NCBI GenBank assembly: GCA_019689515.1
Contig: JADGHI010000029.1
Coordinates: 1-15,940, forward strand
Length of the DNA stretch: 15,940 bases
Direction of reading: 5' to 3'
Origin: Acetobacteraceae bacterium
Lineage (GTDB): Bacteria; Pseudomonadota; Alphaproteobacteria; Acetobacterales; Acetobacteraceae
Shown: in pieces, positions 1-7,724 of the stretch
Layout of the letters: the number at the start of each line of letters is the position of its first letter
Numbering within the stretch: the first letter of the stretch is position 1
The notes under the pieces: model-generated
The model's input: only the letters and a program-made list of their open reading frames with translations
What the model was told of the DNA's origin: nothing
Databases searched by the model: none
Position numbers and translations under genes: made by a program

Positions 1-216
1 GGCGGCCGGACGGAGGACGCCGTGGTCGGGCGCCAGCGCATTGCCTTCGCCGAGGGCGCGGCGGAGGCGCCGGTGTACGACCGGAGCCGCCTCGGCGCCG
101 GGGCGGTGCTGCGCGGCCCGGCGATCGTGACCCAGCTCGACACCACCACGCTCGTGCTGCCGGACCAGCACGCCGAGGTGCATCCGTCGGGGGCGCTCAT
201 CATTCGAGACGCCTAG
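1..216 (+). CDS. Hydantoinase/5-oxoprolinase subunit A, C-terminal fragment (cut by window edge)
   Basis: Frame 1 is open from the first base to a TAG at 214-216, giving 71 residues of a protein whose start lies outside the window. The segment GPAIVTQLDTTTLVLPD followed by a short polar tail ending in LIIRDA is the usual C-terminus of the HyuA/N-methylhydantoinase A/5-oxoprolinase family. A PVYDR motif lies about 25 residues before it, also as in the family. These ATP-dependent enzymes open cyclic amides such as hydantoins or 5-oxoproline in the cytoplasm and normally pair with a HyuB subunit, often encoded directly downstream. Here no hyuB follows; the next sequence is a degraded gene on the other strand. 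hyuB could lie upstream, out of view. The family call is fairly sure, the substrate unknown. Confidence 0.8.
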   Translation, partial: GGRTEDAVVGRQRIAFAEGAAEAPVYDRSRLGAGAVLRGPAIVTQLDTTTLVLPDQHAEVHPSGALIIRDA

Positions 217-454
217 CAGGCGTCCGAGATCGGGATTGACGCCGTCGCGCAGGCGAGGTGGCCGCCGGAGCAGCGGATCGAGGTGCTCCAGGCGGTGACG
301 CGCATGGTCGGGCAGCCCGGCTCGACCATGCCCAGCACCTGCGGAAGCGCCTCCGTCCGGCCGTCGCTGGTCACCGCCAGCGCGTTCAGCCGTCCGGCGC
401 GGATGCGGCAAGCCACAGCTCAGGCGCACCGCGGCCGGCCACGTGCACAAGCCG
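217..454 (-). pseudogene. Decayed Bug/TctC-type solute-binding protein gene fragment
   Basis: Minus-strand translation of 288-416 reads RIRAGRLNALAVTSDGRTEA, then LPQVLGMVEPG and VTAW. This closely follows the core of tripartite tricarboxylate transporter receptor (Bug/TctC) proteins, which carry [I/R]xAGRLRALAVTS, then LPxVPTxxEAG, then VxAW. Just upstream in another frame (416-454) the peptide RLVHVAGRGAPEL resembles the family's VHVPYRGxAPAL segment. In intact proteins about 20 residues separate the two pieces, so a deletion plus frameshift is implied. After VTAW the frame again loses resemblance. There is no plausible start, signal peptide or full domain. Intact relatives are about 320 residues and periplasmic, and often sit beside hyuA/hyuB genes, which fits the neighbour. 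The first segment is convincing; the second and the exact limits are tentative. Confidence 0.55.
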
Positions 455-541
455 CATGCACATTCCGCCACGCGGCTTGCTCCAGGATCGCTCAGGCCAA
501 ATCAGTCTGGCGCCCCATGCCGGCGGGAGCCTCAAGGCCGC

Positions 542-565
542 GCCGGCCGGAGCCGCTCGGCCGGC
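542..565 (-). terminator. GC-rich perfect hairpin, candidate terminator of the efflux block
   Basis: GCCGGCCG at 542-549 is the exact reverse complement of CGGCCGGC at 558-565, giving an 8-bp all-GC stem with an 8-nt loop. It lies 24 nt beyond the stop codon at 590-592 of the last minus-strand gene, where a transcript end is expected before the convergent plus-strand gene. There is no U-tract after it, so it is not a classical intrinsic terminator. It may instead stabilise a 3' end or be chance in GC-rich DNA. Confidence 0.35.
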
Positions 566-589
566 AACCGGCTGCGTGTATTCCGTCAT

Positions 590-3133
590 TCACCTCCGAC
601 GGAAGCCGCCAAACCCGCCGCCGAGGGAGTGGCCTCCCTCCCCGAAGCGCTCCCGCTGGCCGGGCTCGAAGCCACCCCAGCCGCCACCGCCGCCGAACGA
701 TCTCTGGCGAAACTCGCCGAACTGGCGCGCCTGGCGGTCATGCTCCAACTGGGCGAAGCCTTGGCTCCCGAATTCCCGGCCGTTACCAAGGCCCTGCCGC
801 ATGCCCCAGCCGCCCTCGCCTGCACCGGAGCGCATCGGCTCAGTGCGCGCGGCCGGCTGCCGCGCCTGAGGGCTGCTTTCGCCCGCCGCCCGGCGCGTGC
901 CGCTGCGCTGCTGGCTTGCGCCCAGGTTGTTCTGCTGCTGCGCACCCGTGCCGCCACCACCGCTGCGCGAAGGCGGCTGCACAGGCTGCCAGGAACCATT
1001 GTTCCATTTCGACCAGCCGTCATCGGTGCGCCGATACACGTTGCCGTCCGCGCCGGCGTAGATGTTTCCGCCCTGCGTCCGCACCGCGCCGCCCTGGTTG
1101 CCGCCGGCGCCGCGCACGCCCACCCCCTCCGCGCCGGTCGAGGAACTGAAGGCACCCGCCGAGCCCCGGGCGTTGCTGGCGCTCTCGGTGTGCACCGTCT
1201 GGTTCGGGCCGCTGATCGTGCTCGATCCCCAGCGGCTGTAGGGGTTCCAGTTCTGGTTCGTGCTGCCGGAGCGGCCCGTGGTCGGATTGACGAAACTGGC
1301 GTTGGCCCAGCCGCTGCCCGATCCCCAGGCGGCGCTGCCGCGCGCGTAGGCGCCGGTCTGCGGGTTGTAGGCCGACCAGGCCCCGGCACCGCCATAGGGA
1401 CCGTAGATGGCGCCGCCCTGCGCCCAGGCGCCGGTTGCGGGGTTGTAGGCCGTGCCACCACGGGCGACGCCGCCATAAGGCCCGTACACCGTGCCGCCGC
1501 GCGCCCAGGCGCCCGTGGTCGGGTTGTACCAGACGTTGCCGGCGTAGGTGTAAGGATAGGGCATGTAGACCGGCACCGGCCCCGGCAGGACGACCGGCGG
1601 GTACCAGTAGCCCGTGCCGTAGACGAGCACCCCGGCGGTCACCATCCCGCCGAGATAGCCCGCGGTGTAGCCGTAGGTCACCGTCTCCGGCGTCGCGCCG
1701 TAGACGGTCACATAGGTGACATTGTGTAGCGGATGGCTCGGCGGGATGCGGTGGATGCCGGGCGGCACGCTGTCGGCCAGCGCCCATGGGCCGGTCGGCG
1801 CCGATGCGACGAACCAGGCGCCCTGGTAGCAGCAGTAATACTTGCCGTTGATCTCCAGCACCTCGTAGCTGGTGTTCACGGCATAGGAAATGCCAGTGCC
1901 CGGGATCGGCCGGAATTGCGGAGCGCCGGCATAGGTCACCTCCAGCCGCGCCTCTTTGCGGTTCAGCGTCGCCTCGCGCGGGATCTGCGCCTGCAGCACC
2001 GCCTCCTGCGCCTGCGCCGTCCCCGGCACCGAGGGCAGCACATGGCCGGCCGGGCTGTCCGGCGGGATGAGGGCGAAGTCGGGCGGCAGCTCCGGCGTTG
2101 CGAAGCTCCAGGGGCCCTCCAGCGAGGCGGCGCTGAACCAGCGGCCGGAGACCAGGTAGTAAAAGCGGCCGGTGCCGGTGTGGCGGAACAGCGCGCTGTT
2201 GGTGTTGGTGACCACCTGCACCTGCGTGCCCGGGATGTCGGAGAAGGCAGGCGGGCCATCGGTGACGATGATCTCGGCGGGCTTCGTGCTGACGAAGATC
2301 GTCGGCGTGGCCTCGGGCGGAAGGTGCCGGCCCGGGATGGCGCGGCGCGCATCGGCCAGGTTCGGCTCGTCGGGCAAGGAGCGCAGGGCCTCCGGCAGGG
2401 AGGCGACCTGGCTCCAGGGGCCGGTGGCACTGGACGCGGTGAACCAGCTTCCGTTGTTCAGCAGGTACCAGGCGCCATCGCCCGCGGGATCGTGGAACAC
2501 CTCCCAATTGGTGTTGACCGCGAGCGAGAGGGTCGAGCCCGCAATCGGCGCCAGCACCGGGTCGCCGTCGAACACCATGAGGCTCGCAGGCCGCGCGCTG
2601 TAGAAGATCACCGGCGGCTCGTTGTTCACCGCCGGGTCATTCGGGACCTCGGCGCTGTTCCGCAGGCTCAGGAGGATGGTGTCGAGCGGCACGCGCCGGA
2701 ACGCGATCCCCGGCAGCGCCGCCCTGATCCGGGCCTCGAGCTGCGCTGCCCGGGCGGTGTCGAGCGACGGGAAGTGCGAGGCGACCAGGCGCGGCTCCGT
2801 CAGGGTCACGGTCCGGGTCGCGAAGTCGGTGCTGGTCCGCGCGGTGATCTCGACGGTGCCGAGCACCGGCGCGCCGCCCTGCCGGGCGATGGACACGGCG
2901 GCGCGGGCGTTCAGCGTGGTCTGCCCGGGCCAGGAGATGACCTGCGGCTGGTAGACGGTGGCGCTGCCGCCGGCGGCGCTCACCTGATGCGGCCAGCTCG
3001 CCGTCGCTTCGGCGGCCGGCGGCGCGGCGGAGGGCGGCGCCTGCCCGAGCCCCGGCCGCGGGAGGCACAGGGCCAGGCCCCCGCCCGTCAGCAGCACCTG
3101 TCGGCGTGAGGCGAGAAATCCTGCCCTGTCCAT
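590..3133 (-). CDS. Tat-exported repeat protein with three GPW-type repeats and a Gly/Tyr-rich tail
   Basis: The protein has 847 residues. The N-terminus carries SRRQVLL followed by a hydrophobic stretch ending near GLGQA, a twin-arginine signal. Residues about 172-257, 275-362 and 395-477 are three diverged repeats, each with an NT.x3.[VF] segment, a WY/YY, GxWFxA and a GPW motif followed by a Pro-rich P-x-IPP-type end. Similar repeats occur in proteobacterial proteins loosely annotated as carbohydrate-binding or autotransporter-like. After about 480 the chain is Tyr/Gly/Pro-rich, with YNPxTGAWARGG units, then Ser/Asn/Gln-rich, ending in a Gly-rich, Arg-terminated tail. There is no catalytic motif and no beta-barrel that I recognise. 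ATG at 3133 was chosen because GAGG lies 8 nt upstream; in-frame GTG codons at 3139 and 3142 are alternatives. It starts 51 nt after the Cys-repeat gene. Function unknown; an envelope or surface role is inferred. Confidence 0.8.
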   Translation of the reverse strand: MDRAGFLASRRQVLLTGGGLALCLPRPGLGQAPPSAAPPAAEATASWPHQVSAAGGSATVYQPQVISWPGQTTLNARAAVSIARQGGAPVLGTVEITARTSTDFATRTVTLTEPRLVASHFPSLDTARAAQLEARIRAALPGIAFRRVPLDTILLSLRNSAEVPNDPAVNNEPPVIFYSARPASLMVFDGDPVLAPIAGSTLSLAVNTNWEVFHDPAGDGAWYLLNNGSWFTASSATGPWSQVASLPEALRSLPDEPNLADARRAIPGRHLPPEATPTIFVSTKPAEIIVTDGPPAFSDIPGTQVQVVTNTNSALFRHTGTGRFYYLVSGRWFSAASLEGPWSFATPELPPDFALIPPDSPAGHVLPSVPGTAQAQEAVLQAQIPREATLNRKEARLEVTYAGAPQFRPIPGTGISYAVNTSYEVLEINGKYYCCYQGAWFVASAPTGPWALADSVPPGIHRIPPSHPLHNVTYVTVYGATPETVTYGYTAGYLGGMVTAGVLVYGTGYWYPPVVLPGPVPVYMPYPYTYAGNVWYNPTTGAWARGGTVYGPYGGVARGGTAYNPATGAWAQGGAIYGPYGGAGAWSAYNPQTGAYARGSAAWGSGSGWANASFVNPTTGRSGSTNQNWNPYSRWGSSTISGPNQTVHTESASNARGSAGAFSSSTGAEGVGVRGAGGNQGGAVRTQGGNIYAGADGNVYRRTDDGWSKWNNGSWQPVQPPSRSGGGGTGAQQQNNLGASQQRSGTRRAAGESSPQARQPAARTEPMRSGAGEGGWGMRQGLGNGREFGSQGFAQLEHDRQARQFGEFRQRSFGGGGGWGGFEPGQRERFGEGGHSLGGGFGGFRRR
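1334..1528 (-). repeat. Short YNPxTGAWARGG units in the low-complexity region
   Basis: Three units, YNPTTGAWARGG, YNPATGAWAQGG and YNPQTGAYARGS, start at residues about 536, 563 and 589, a period of 26-27 residues. The first two are each followed by a YGPYGG segment. A decayed fourth unit, VNPTTGRSGS, follows. Such Tyr/Gly/Asn-rich periodic sequence is typical of extracellular or surface-exposed bacterial proteins, but no function can be read from it. Confidence 0.7.
1703..2620 (-). repeat. Three tandem diverged protein repeats within the exported protein
   Basis: Coding for residues about 172-257 (2363-2620), 275-362 (2048-2311) and 395-477 (1703-1951). Aligned landmarks are an IPG/IAG turn, an NTN or NTS triplet, WYLL/YYLV/YYCC, GSWFTA/GRWFSA/GAWFVA, then GPW and a proline-rich end with LP..L.SLP, LP..FALIPP or VP..IHRIPP. 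The copies are clearly homologous but well diverged, so they are an old internal triplication rather than DNA-level repeats. Only the third copy has a Cys-Cys pair. Confidence 0.7.
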
Positions 3134-3184
3134 GGCCACCACCTCTTCCTCCCGAACGGAACCAGTCGCTGCCCCGGGCCGGCC

Positions 3185-3682
3185 CTACCGGCGCTCCCGG
3201 AGCTCCATCAGGGCCTGGCGGCAAGCGGGCGAGAGCGACGCCCGGTTCTCGGCGAGACAGGCAATGGTCCGCCCGCCGCCCGGAAGCACGCCGCGGCAGA
3301 TCCGGCGTACGTCCGGACCGCATTCCTCGCGGAAGAGCTCTGCGGCTCCACCGCCGCCGCCTTGCGGCGGCATCCCGGCGCCCGGAGCGGAGCCGCCGCC
3401 CTGCGCCATGGCGCCGCCGCGGGCGCCACCGCCCCCCACCGCGGCCACGGCCTGGCGGCAGGCGGCGGACAGCTGCGCCTCATTCCGCTGCAGGCAACTG
3501 AGCGCCGCCGCGCCGCCGGTCGGCACGTGGGAGCAGTGCTCGATGTAGTCGGACCGGCAGGACTGCCGGATCGCCCCGATCTGCTCCTGCGTCGGTTGCT
3601 GGCCCCAGCCGGGAACCGCCGCGAGCAACAGAAGCCCGATGACGACGGTGCCCCCGCCGCAGAGCCTGGTCAGCTTCGTCAT
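3185..3682 (-). CDS. Small secreted cysteine-rich-repeat protein
   Basis: The protein has 165 residues. A Sec-type signal is followed by QQPTQEQ; the hydrophobic core VVIGLLLLAAVPGWG sits at residues about 13-27. Two cysteine repeats follow. The first starts in CRSDYIEHC and the second in CGPDVRRIC, and both have exactly the spacing C-x7-C-x12-C-x11-C and end in ACRQA. This matches the Cys-rich repeat of the eukaryotic Golgi protein GLG1, also found in many secreted proteobacterial proteins of unknown role. A Gly/Ala/Pro linker of about 40 residues separates the repeats. ATG at 3682 was chosen because GGGAGG lies 7 nt upstream and a signal peptide begins there; an in-frame extension to 3754 lacks both. 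It sits 74 nt after the lipoprotein gene and 51 nt before the Tat-exported protein. Eight cysteines suggest four periplasmic disulfides (inferred). Confidence 0.82.
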   Translation of the reverse strand: MTKLTRLCGGGTVVIGLLLLAAVPGWGQQPTQEQIGAIRQSCRSDYIEHCSHVPTGGAAALSCLQRNEAQLSAACRQAVAAVGGGGARGGAMAQGGGSAPGAGMPPQGGGGGAAELFREECGPDVRRICRGVLPGGGRTIACLAENRASLSPACRQALMELRERR

Positions 3683-3689
3683 GGCCCGT

Positions 3690-3695
3690 CCTCCC
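3690..3695 (-). promoter_or_regulatory. Strong ribosome binding site deciding the Cys-repeat gene start
   Basis: Minus-strand GGGAGG sits 7 nt before ATG 3682. It favours this start over the in-frame ATG at 3754, whose extra 24 residues are Arg/Glu/Pro-rich and would bury the signal peptide. Confidence 0.65.
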
Positions 3696-3756
3696 TCTCG
3701 GCCGCGCCGCCGCGCCGGGTCCTCCGGGCGGATGTCGCGCGCGCGGTGCGTCACGT

Positions 3757-4524
3757 TCAGCGCGGCGGGGCGACCCAGCCCTGCCGGACGAGGAACTGCC
3801 CCACGCGCTGCGCCAGCGCCTCGCCGAGCCGCCGCGCCTCGGCGATGTCGTCGGCCCGGCTGCCCTCGATGGCGGCGTGGGCCCCAGCGCCAGCCGCCGC
3901 CGATGCCCCCAGCCGGCCGGCAACCGCGCCGATGCCCATCGTCTCGGCCATGCCGGGCGCGCGGCCGCTGTCGGTGCGGGCCTCGAAGGTCTCGATCAGG
4001 CGTGGCGGCGCGGACCGGTCGAGGTAGTAGACCTGCGCCCCGGCCTCGACGCTGCTCCTGCCGCGCCCGAGGCCGATCATCACCCGCTGCGTCCGGTTCC
4101 CCTCGTCCACCGCGAGGAGCTGCCCGTCCACCAGCAGGAAGCGGCCGGGTCCTGGCGCCCCGGCGTGGCTCGTGCGCTCGACCGGCAGGCCGTAGCGCCG
4201 CAGCCCGGCGACGAGGGCCTCGGTCAGCGCCGCGGACGTCTCCCGCGCCGCCTGGTATTGCAGCTCGCTCGTGCTCTCCCGCGAGAAGACCTGGGTCAGC
4301 CGCCCGCGCAGGCCGCTGTCCAGCCGCACATCCTGCGGCCTGACGGCGAAGTCGTGCACCAGGATCCGGTCCGGCGGCGGCAGGCGGCCGCCCTGGTAGC
4401 CCTGCACCATGTCCACATGCGGCTGGTTGCAGCCGGCGAGACCCGGCAGGCCGAGGAGCGCCACGACGGCGGCGTGCCCCAGCAGATCCCGGCGTCTTCC
4501 TCCCTGCGGTCCCGTCATGCTCAT
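3757..4524 (-). CDS. DUF4410-like envelope lipoprotein
   Basis: The protein has 255 residues. The N-terminus has RRRDLL, a hydrophobic run and the lipobox LAGC with Cys32, so it should be lipidated; the double arginine could mean Tat export. The body, with a LVHDFAV-type strand near the start, a central LVDGQLLAVDEGN segment, a GLGRG turn and a C-terminal Gly/Ala-rich stretch, resembles the DUF4410 family of uncharacterised proteobacterial lipoproteins. The start overlaps the RND stop by 4 nt (ATGA), which argues for translational coupling; ATG 4518 is an alternative. It sits where an outer-membrane factor gene might be expected in an RND operon, but it has neither the length (about 450-500 residues) nor the coiled-coil repeats of TolC/OprM proteins. 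The family call is moderate, the role unknown. Confidence 0.75.
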   Translation of the reverse strand: MSMTGPQGGRRRDLLGHAAVVALLGLPGLAGCNQPHVDMVQGYQGGRLPPPDRILVHDFAVRPQDVRLDSGLRGRLTQVFSRESTSELQYQAARETSAALTEALVAGLRRYGLPVERTSHAGAPGPGRFLLVDGQLLAVDEGNRTQRVMIGLGRGRSSVEAGAQVYYLDRSAPPRLIETFEARTDSGRAPGMAETMGIGAVAGRLGASAAAGAGAHAAIEGSRADDIAEARRLGEALAQRVGQFLVRQGWVAPPR

Positions 4525-7500
4525 TCCCCCGCGCTCATGGCCGGTTGCTCCCGAGGCGACCCTGCCGCAGCGGTGGCCGGCCGCCGGCGCCCCCTGAACC
4601 GCTCCTCCATCCGCTGCACCACCACGAAGAGCGCGGGCACGAACAGGACGGCGAGGCAGGTGGAGGCGATCATGCCGCTGAGCACGCTGAGGCCGAGCGA
4701 GGCGCGCGCATTCGCCCCGGCCCCCGTCGCCAGAACGAGCGGCACGACGCCGAGCGCCATCGCCAGTGAGGTCATCAGGATCGGGCGCAACCGGGTGCGC
4801 GCCGCGTCCACCGCCGCGGCAGCGATCGCGGCGCCGTCGCGGAGCCGCCGCTCACGCGCTACCTCGACAATGAGGATCGCGTTCTTGGCCGAGAGGGCGA
4901 CCAGCAGCACGATGCCGATCTGGGTGTAGAGGTTGTTCGCGAGCCCCAGAGCGCCGAGCGCGAGCGCCGGCCCGAGCAACGCCAGGGGAACCGCCAGGAT
5001 GACCGGCAGCGGGGCGAACCAGCTCTCGTAGAGCCCGGCGAGGCACAGATAGACGAGCAGCACGGCCAGGCCGAACACCACGTAGATCTGCGCGCCGACC
5101 TGCTTCTCCTGGTAGGCCATCGCCGTCCATTCGTAGCCCGTGCCGGGCGGCAGCACGCGATCCGCGACCCGCTCCATCAGCGCCAGCGCCTGGCCGGAGC
5201 TGTACCCGGCCGCCGGGGCGCCGAGGACCGTGGCCGCAAGGCGCAGGTTGTAGAGGGTGATCAGCCCCGGCCCGACCTCCATCGTCATGGTGGTGAAGGC
5301 ACCGAGGGGCACCATCCGGCCCTGCTGGTTGCGGATGTTCAGCCGCAGGATGTCCTCGGGCTGCCGCCGGAAGGCCGAGTCCGCCTGCACATAGACCTGG
5401 AAGGTCCGGCCGAAGCGGTTGAACTGGTTGACATAGGCCGAGCCGAGATAGGCGCCGAGGGTGTTGAAGGCGTCGCCCACGGAAACGCCGAGCGATTCCG
5501 CCTTGGTCCGGTCCACCGTCAGCCGCAGCTGCGGGGCGCTGGAGCGGTAGGGGCTGACCAGGCGCTGCAGCCCGGGCTGGGCCTCCGCCGTCGCGATGAC
5601 GGCCTGTGTGGCCTGCTCCAGCGCCTCGTAGTCGAAGCTGCCGTCGCGCAGCTCCACCATCATGGTGAAGCCGCCGGCATTGCCGATGCCCTGGATCGGC
5701 GGCGGCACCACGATGAACGCCTCGGCGTCGGGCAGCGCGTCCAGCGCGGTGGAGAGTGCCGTGTAGAGCGAGCGGAGATCCTGGCCCCTCGCCCGCTCCC
5801 GTTCCGCCCAGTCCTTCAGGACGACATAGATGACGCCGGCATTGGGCAGGGAGGCGTTGTTGTCGAGCACGGAGACGCCGGCGATCTCGATCGCCTGCGC
5901 CACGCCGGGCGTCTCGCGGGCGATGCGGCTGGCCTCCGCCAGCGCCGCCTGCGTGCGTTCCAGCGATGCGCCCTCGGGAAGCTGCACGCCGACCAGGACA
6001 TAGCCCTGATCCTCGAGCGGGATGAAGGCCGTGGGCAGGCGGGCGACGCCCCAGGCACCGAGCCCGGCGAGCAGCAGCGCCAGGGCGACCATGGCGCCGC
6101 TCCACCGGACCATGCGCGCGATCAGCGCCGCATAGGCGGACTCCAGCCGGGCATAGGCGCGGTTGAAGAGGCGCAACGGCAGGGCGCGCTCCGCCGGGGA
6201 CTTGGGCGGGCGCAGCCAGAGCGCGCACTGCGTCGGCTTCAGCGTCGCCGCGTTCACCGCGCTGATCAGCGCCGTCGCGGCCATGACCAGCGCGAACTGG
6301 GCATACATCTGCCCCGTCAGTCCCGGCAGGAAGGCCGCCGGAAGGAACACCGCCATCAGCACCAGGGTGATGCCGACGATCGGCGCGAAGAGTTCGCGCA
6401 TGGCCTCGATGGCGGCGTCATGGGCCGTGGCGCCGCGCTCGAGGTGCCGGCTCGCCCCCTCCACCACGACGATGGCGTCGTCCACCACGATGCCGATGGC
6501 GAGGACGAGCGCGAAGAGCGTCGAGAGGTTGATGGTGAAGCCGAGCGCGGCGATGGCGGCGAAGGCGCCGATGATGGTCACCGGCACCGTCGTGGCCGGC
6601 ACCAGCGTCGCCCGCCAGTCCTGCAGGAAGACCAGGATGACGAGCAGGACGAGGATGCCGGCCAGGACCAGCGTGACATAGACCTCGCGGATCGAGGCGT
6701 GGACGAAATTCGTGGTGTCGAAGGGGACGGCGTAGGCCACACCCGCCGGGAAGTCGGCGGAAAGCTCCGCGAGCCTCGCCCGCACCCGCGTGGCGGTGTC
6801 GAGCGCGTTGGCGTCCGGGAGCTGGAAGATGGCGATGCCGGCGGCGGGCTGGCCGTCGAGCTGGAAGCCCTGGGAATAGGTCTGCGCGCCCAGCTCCACC
6901 TGGGCGACGTCGCGCAACCGGGTGATCCGCCCGGCCTGGCCGCTGTCCGTCTTCACCACGATGTCGGCGAATTCCGCCGGGTCAACCAGCCGGCCGGTCA
7001 GGTTCACCGTGTACTGGAAGCCCTGTTCCTGCGGCGCGGGAGGCGTCCCGACCTGGCCCGCCGTGACCTGCGCATTCTGCTGCTGGATCGCCTGGATGAC
7101 GTCGGCGGGCGTCAGGCCCCGGGCCTGGAGCTTCTGCGGGTCCATCCAGACCCGCATGGCGTACTGGCCGACGCCGAAGATGACGACATTGCCCACGCCG
7201 GGCACCCGGGCGAGCTCGTTCAGCAGGTTGATCGTGGCGTAGTTGCTGAGGAACAGGCTGTCGTACCGCCTCTCCGGAGAGGTCAGCGTCGCGATCATGA
7301 GGATCGCGGTGGATTTCTGCTGCACCGTGACGCCCTGCGCCTGCACCGGCTGTGGCAGGGCGGCGAGCGCGCTGGAGACGCGGTTCTGCACCAGCACCTG
7401 GGCGAAGTTCAGGTCGGTGCCGATCTCGAAGGTGACGGTCAGCGAGTAGGTGCCGTCGTTGGCGCTGGTGGACTGCATGTAGAGCATGCGCTCCACGCCG

Positions 7501-7712
7501 TTCACCTGCTGCTCGATCGGCAGCGCAACCGTCTCCATCACCGTCGCCGCGCTCGCGCCGGGATAGCGCGTGACCACGCTGACGGTGGGCGGCACCACCT
7601 TCGGGTACTGCGCCACCGGCAGTTCCAGCAAGGCGACCGCGCCGAGGAGGATCATGAGGATGGCCAACACATTGGCCAGTACCGGCCGCTCGATGAAGAA
7701 GCGGGAAATCAT
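4521..7712 (-). CDS. RND multidrug efflux transporter, HAE1/AcrB type
   Basis: The protein has 1063 residues, close to AcrB (1049). It opens with ISRFFIERPVLANVLAI, the standard HAE1 N-terminus with TM1. Residues 407-418 contain GIVVDDAIVVVE with Asp411 and Asp412, and Lys943 lies in LSAKNAILIVE; these match the proton-relay Asp407/Asp408/Lys940 of AcrB. Two large periplasmic loops (about 40-340 and 565-870) and two six-helix bundles are visible, ending in a polar Arg/Ala-rich tail. It should form an inner-membrane trimer that exports hydrophobic compounds in exchange for protons, with the adaptor encoded 12 nt upstream. It resembles MexF/AcrB-like pumps, but the substrate cannot be told. No frameshift or missing key residue was seen. 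Its stop overlaps the next gene's start. Confidence 0.95.
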   Translation of the reverse strand: MISRFFIERPVLANVLAILMILLGAVALLELPVAQYPKVVPPTVSVVTRYPGASAATVMETVALPIEQQVNGVERMLYMQSTSANDGTYSLTVTFEIGTDLNFAQVLVQNRVSSALAALPQPVQAQGVTVQQKSTAILMIATLTSPERRYDSLFLSNYATINLLNELARVPGVGNVVIFGVGQYAMRVWMDPQKLQARGLTPADVIQAIQQQNAQVTAGQVGTPPAPQEQGFQYTVNLTGRLVDPAEFADIVVKTDSGQAGRITRLRDVAQVELGAQTYSQGFQLDGQPAAGIAIFQLPDANALDTATRVRARLAELSADFPAGVAYAVPFDTTNFVHASIREVYVTLVLAGILVLLVILVFLQDWRATLVPATTVPVTIIGAFAAIAALGFTINLSTLFALVLAIGIVVDDAIVVVEGASRHLERGATAHDAAIEAMRELFAPIVGITLVLMAVFLPAAFLPGLTGQMYAQFALVMAATALISAVNAATLKPTQCALWLRPPKSPAERALPLRLFNRAYARLESAYAALIARMVRWSGAMVALALLLAGLGAWGVARLPTAFIPLEDQGYVLVGVQLPEGASLERTQAALAEASRIARETPGVAQAIEIAGVSVLDNNASLPNAGVIYVVLKDWAERERARGQDLRSLYTALSTALDALPDAEAFIVVPPPIQGIGNAGGFTMMVELRDGSFDYEALEQATQAVIATAEAQPGLQRLVSPYRSSAPQLRLTVDRTKAESLGVSVGDAFNTLGAYLGSAYVNQFNRFGRTFQVYVQADSAFRRQPEDILRLNIRNQQGRMVPLGAFTTMTMEVGPGLITLYNLRLAATVLGAPAAGYSSGQALALMERVADRVLPPGTGYEWTAMAYQEKQVGAQIYVVFGLAVLLVYLCLAGLYESWFAPLPVILAVPLALLGPALALGALGLANNLYTQIGIVLLVALSAKNAILIVEVARERRLRDGAAIAAAAVDAARTRLRPILMTSLAMALGVVPLVLATGAGANARASLGLSVLSGMIASTCLAVLFVPALFVVVQRMEERFRGRRRPATAAAGSPREQPAMSAGE

Positions 7713-7724
7713 AGGCGGCGCCCG

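Noticed and set aside
1020..2507. 495-codon minus-strand ORF in a second frame of the repeat protein gene
   Set aside because: Out-of-frame shadow: Arg/His/Gly-rich, no domain and no signal peptide, fully inside a better-supported gene.
443..3109. Long plus-strand ORFs of 428 and 458 codons opposite the repeat protein
   Set aside because: Their translations are Arg/Ala/Gly-rich with no motif, while the minus strand has a signal peptide, repeats and a ribosome site.
4852..6228. 458-codon minus-strand ORF in another frame inside the RND gene
   Set aside because: Shadow frame with Arg/Ala/Gly-rich translation, lacking membrane helices, inside an intact 1063-residue pump.
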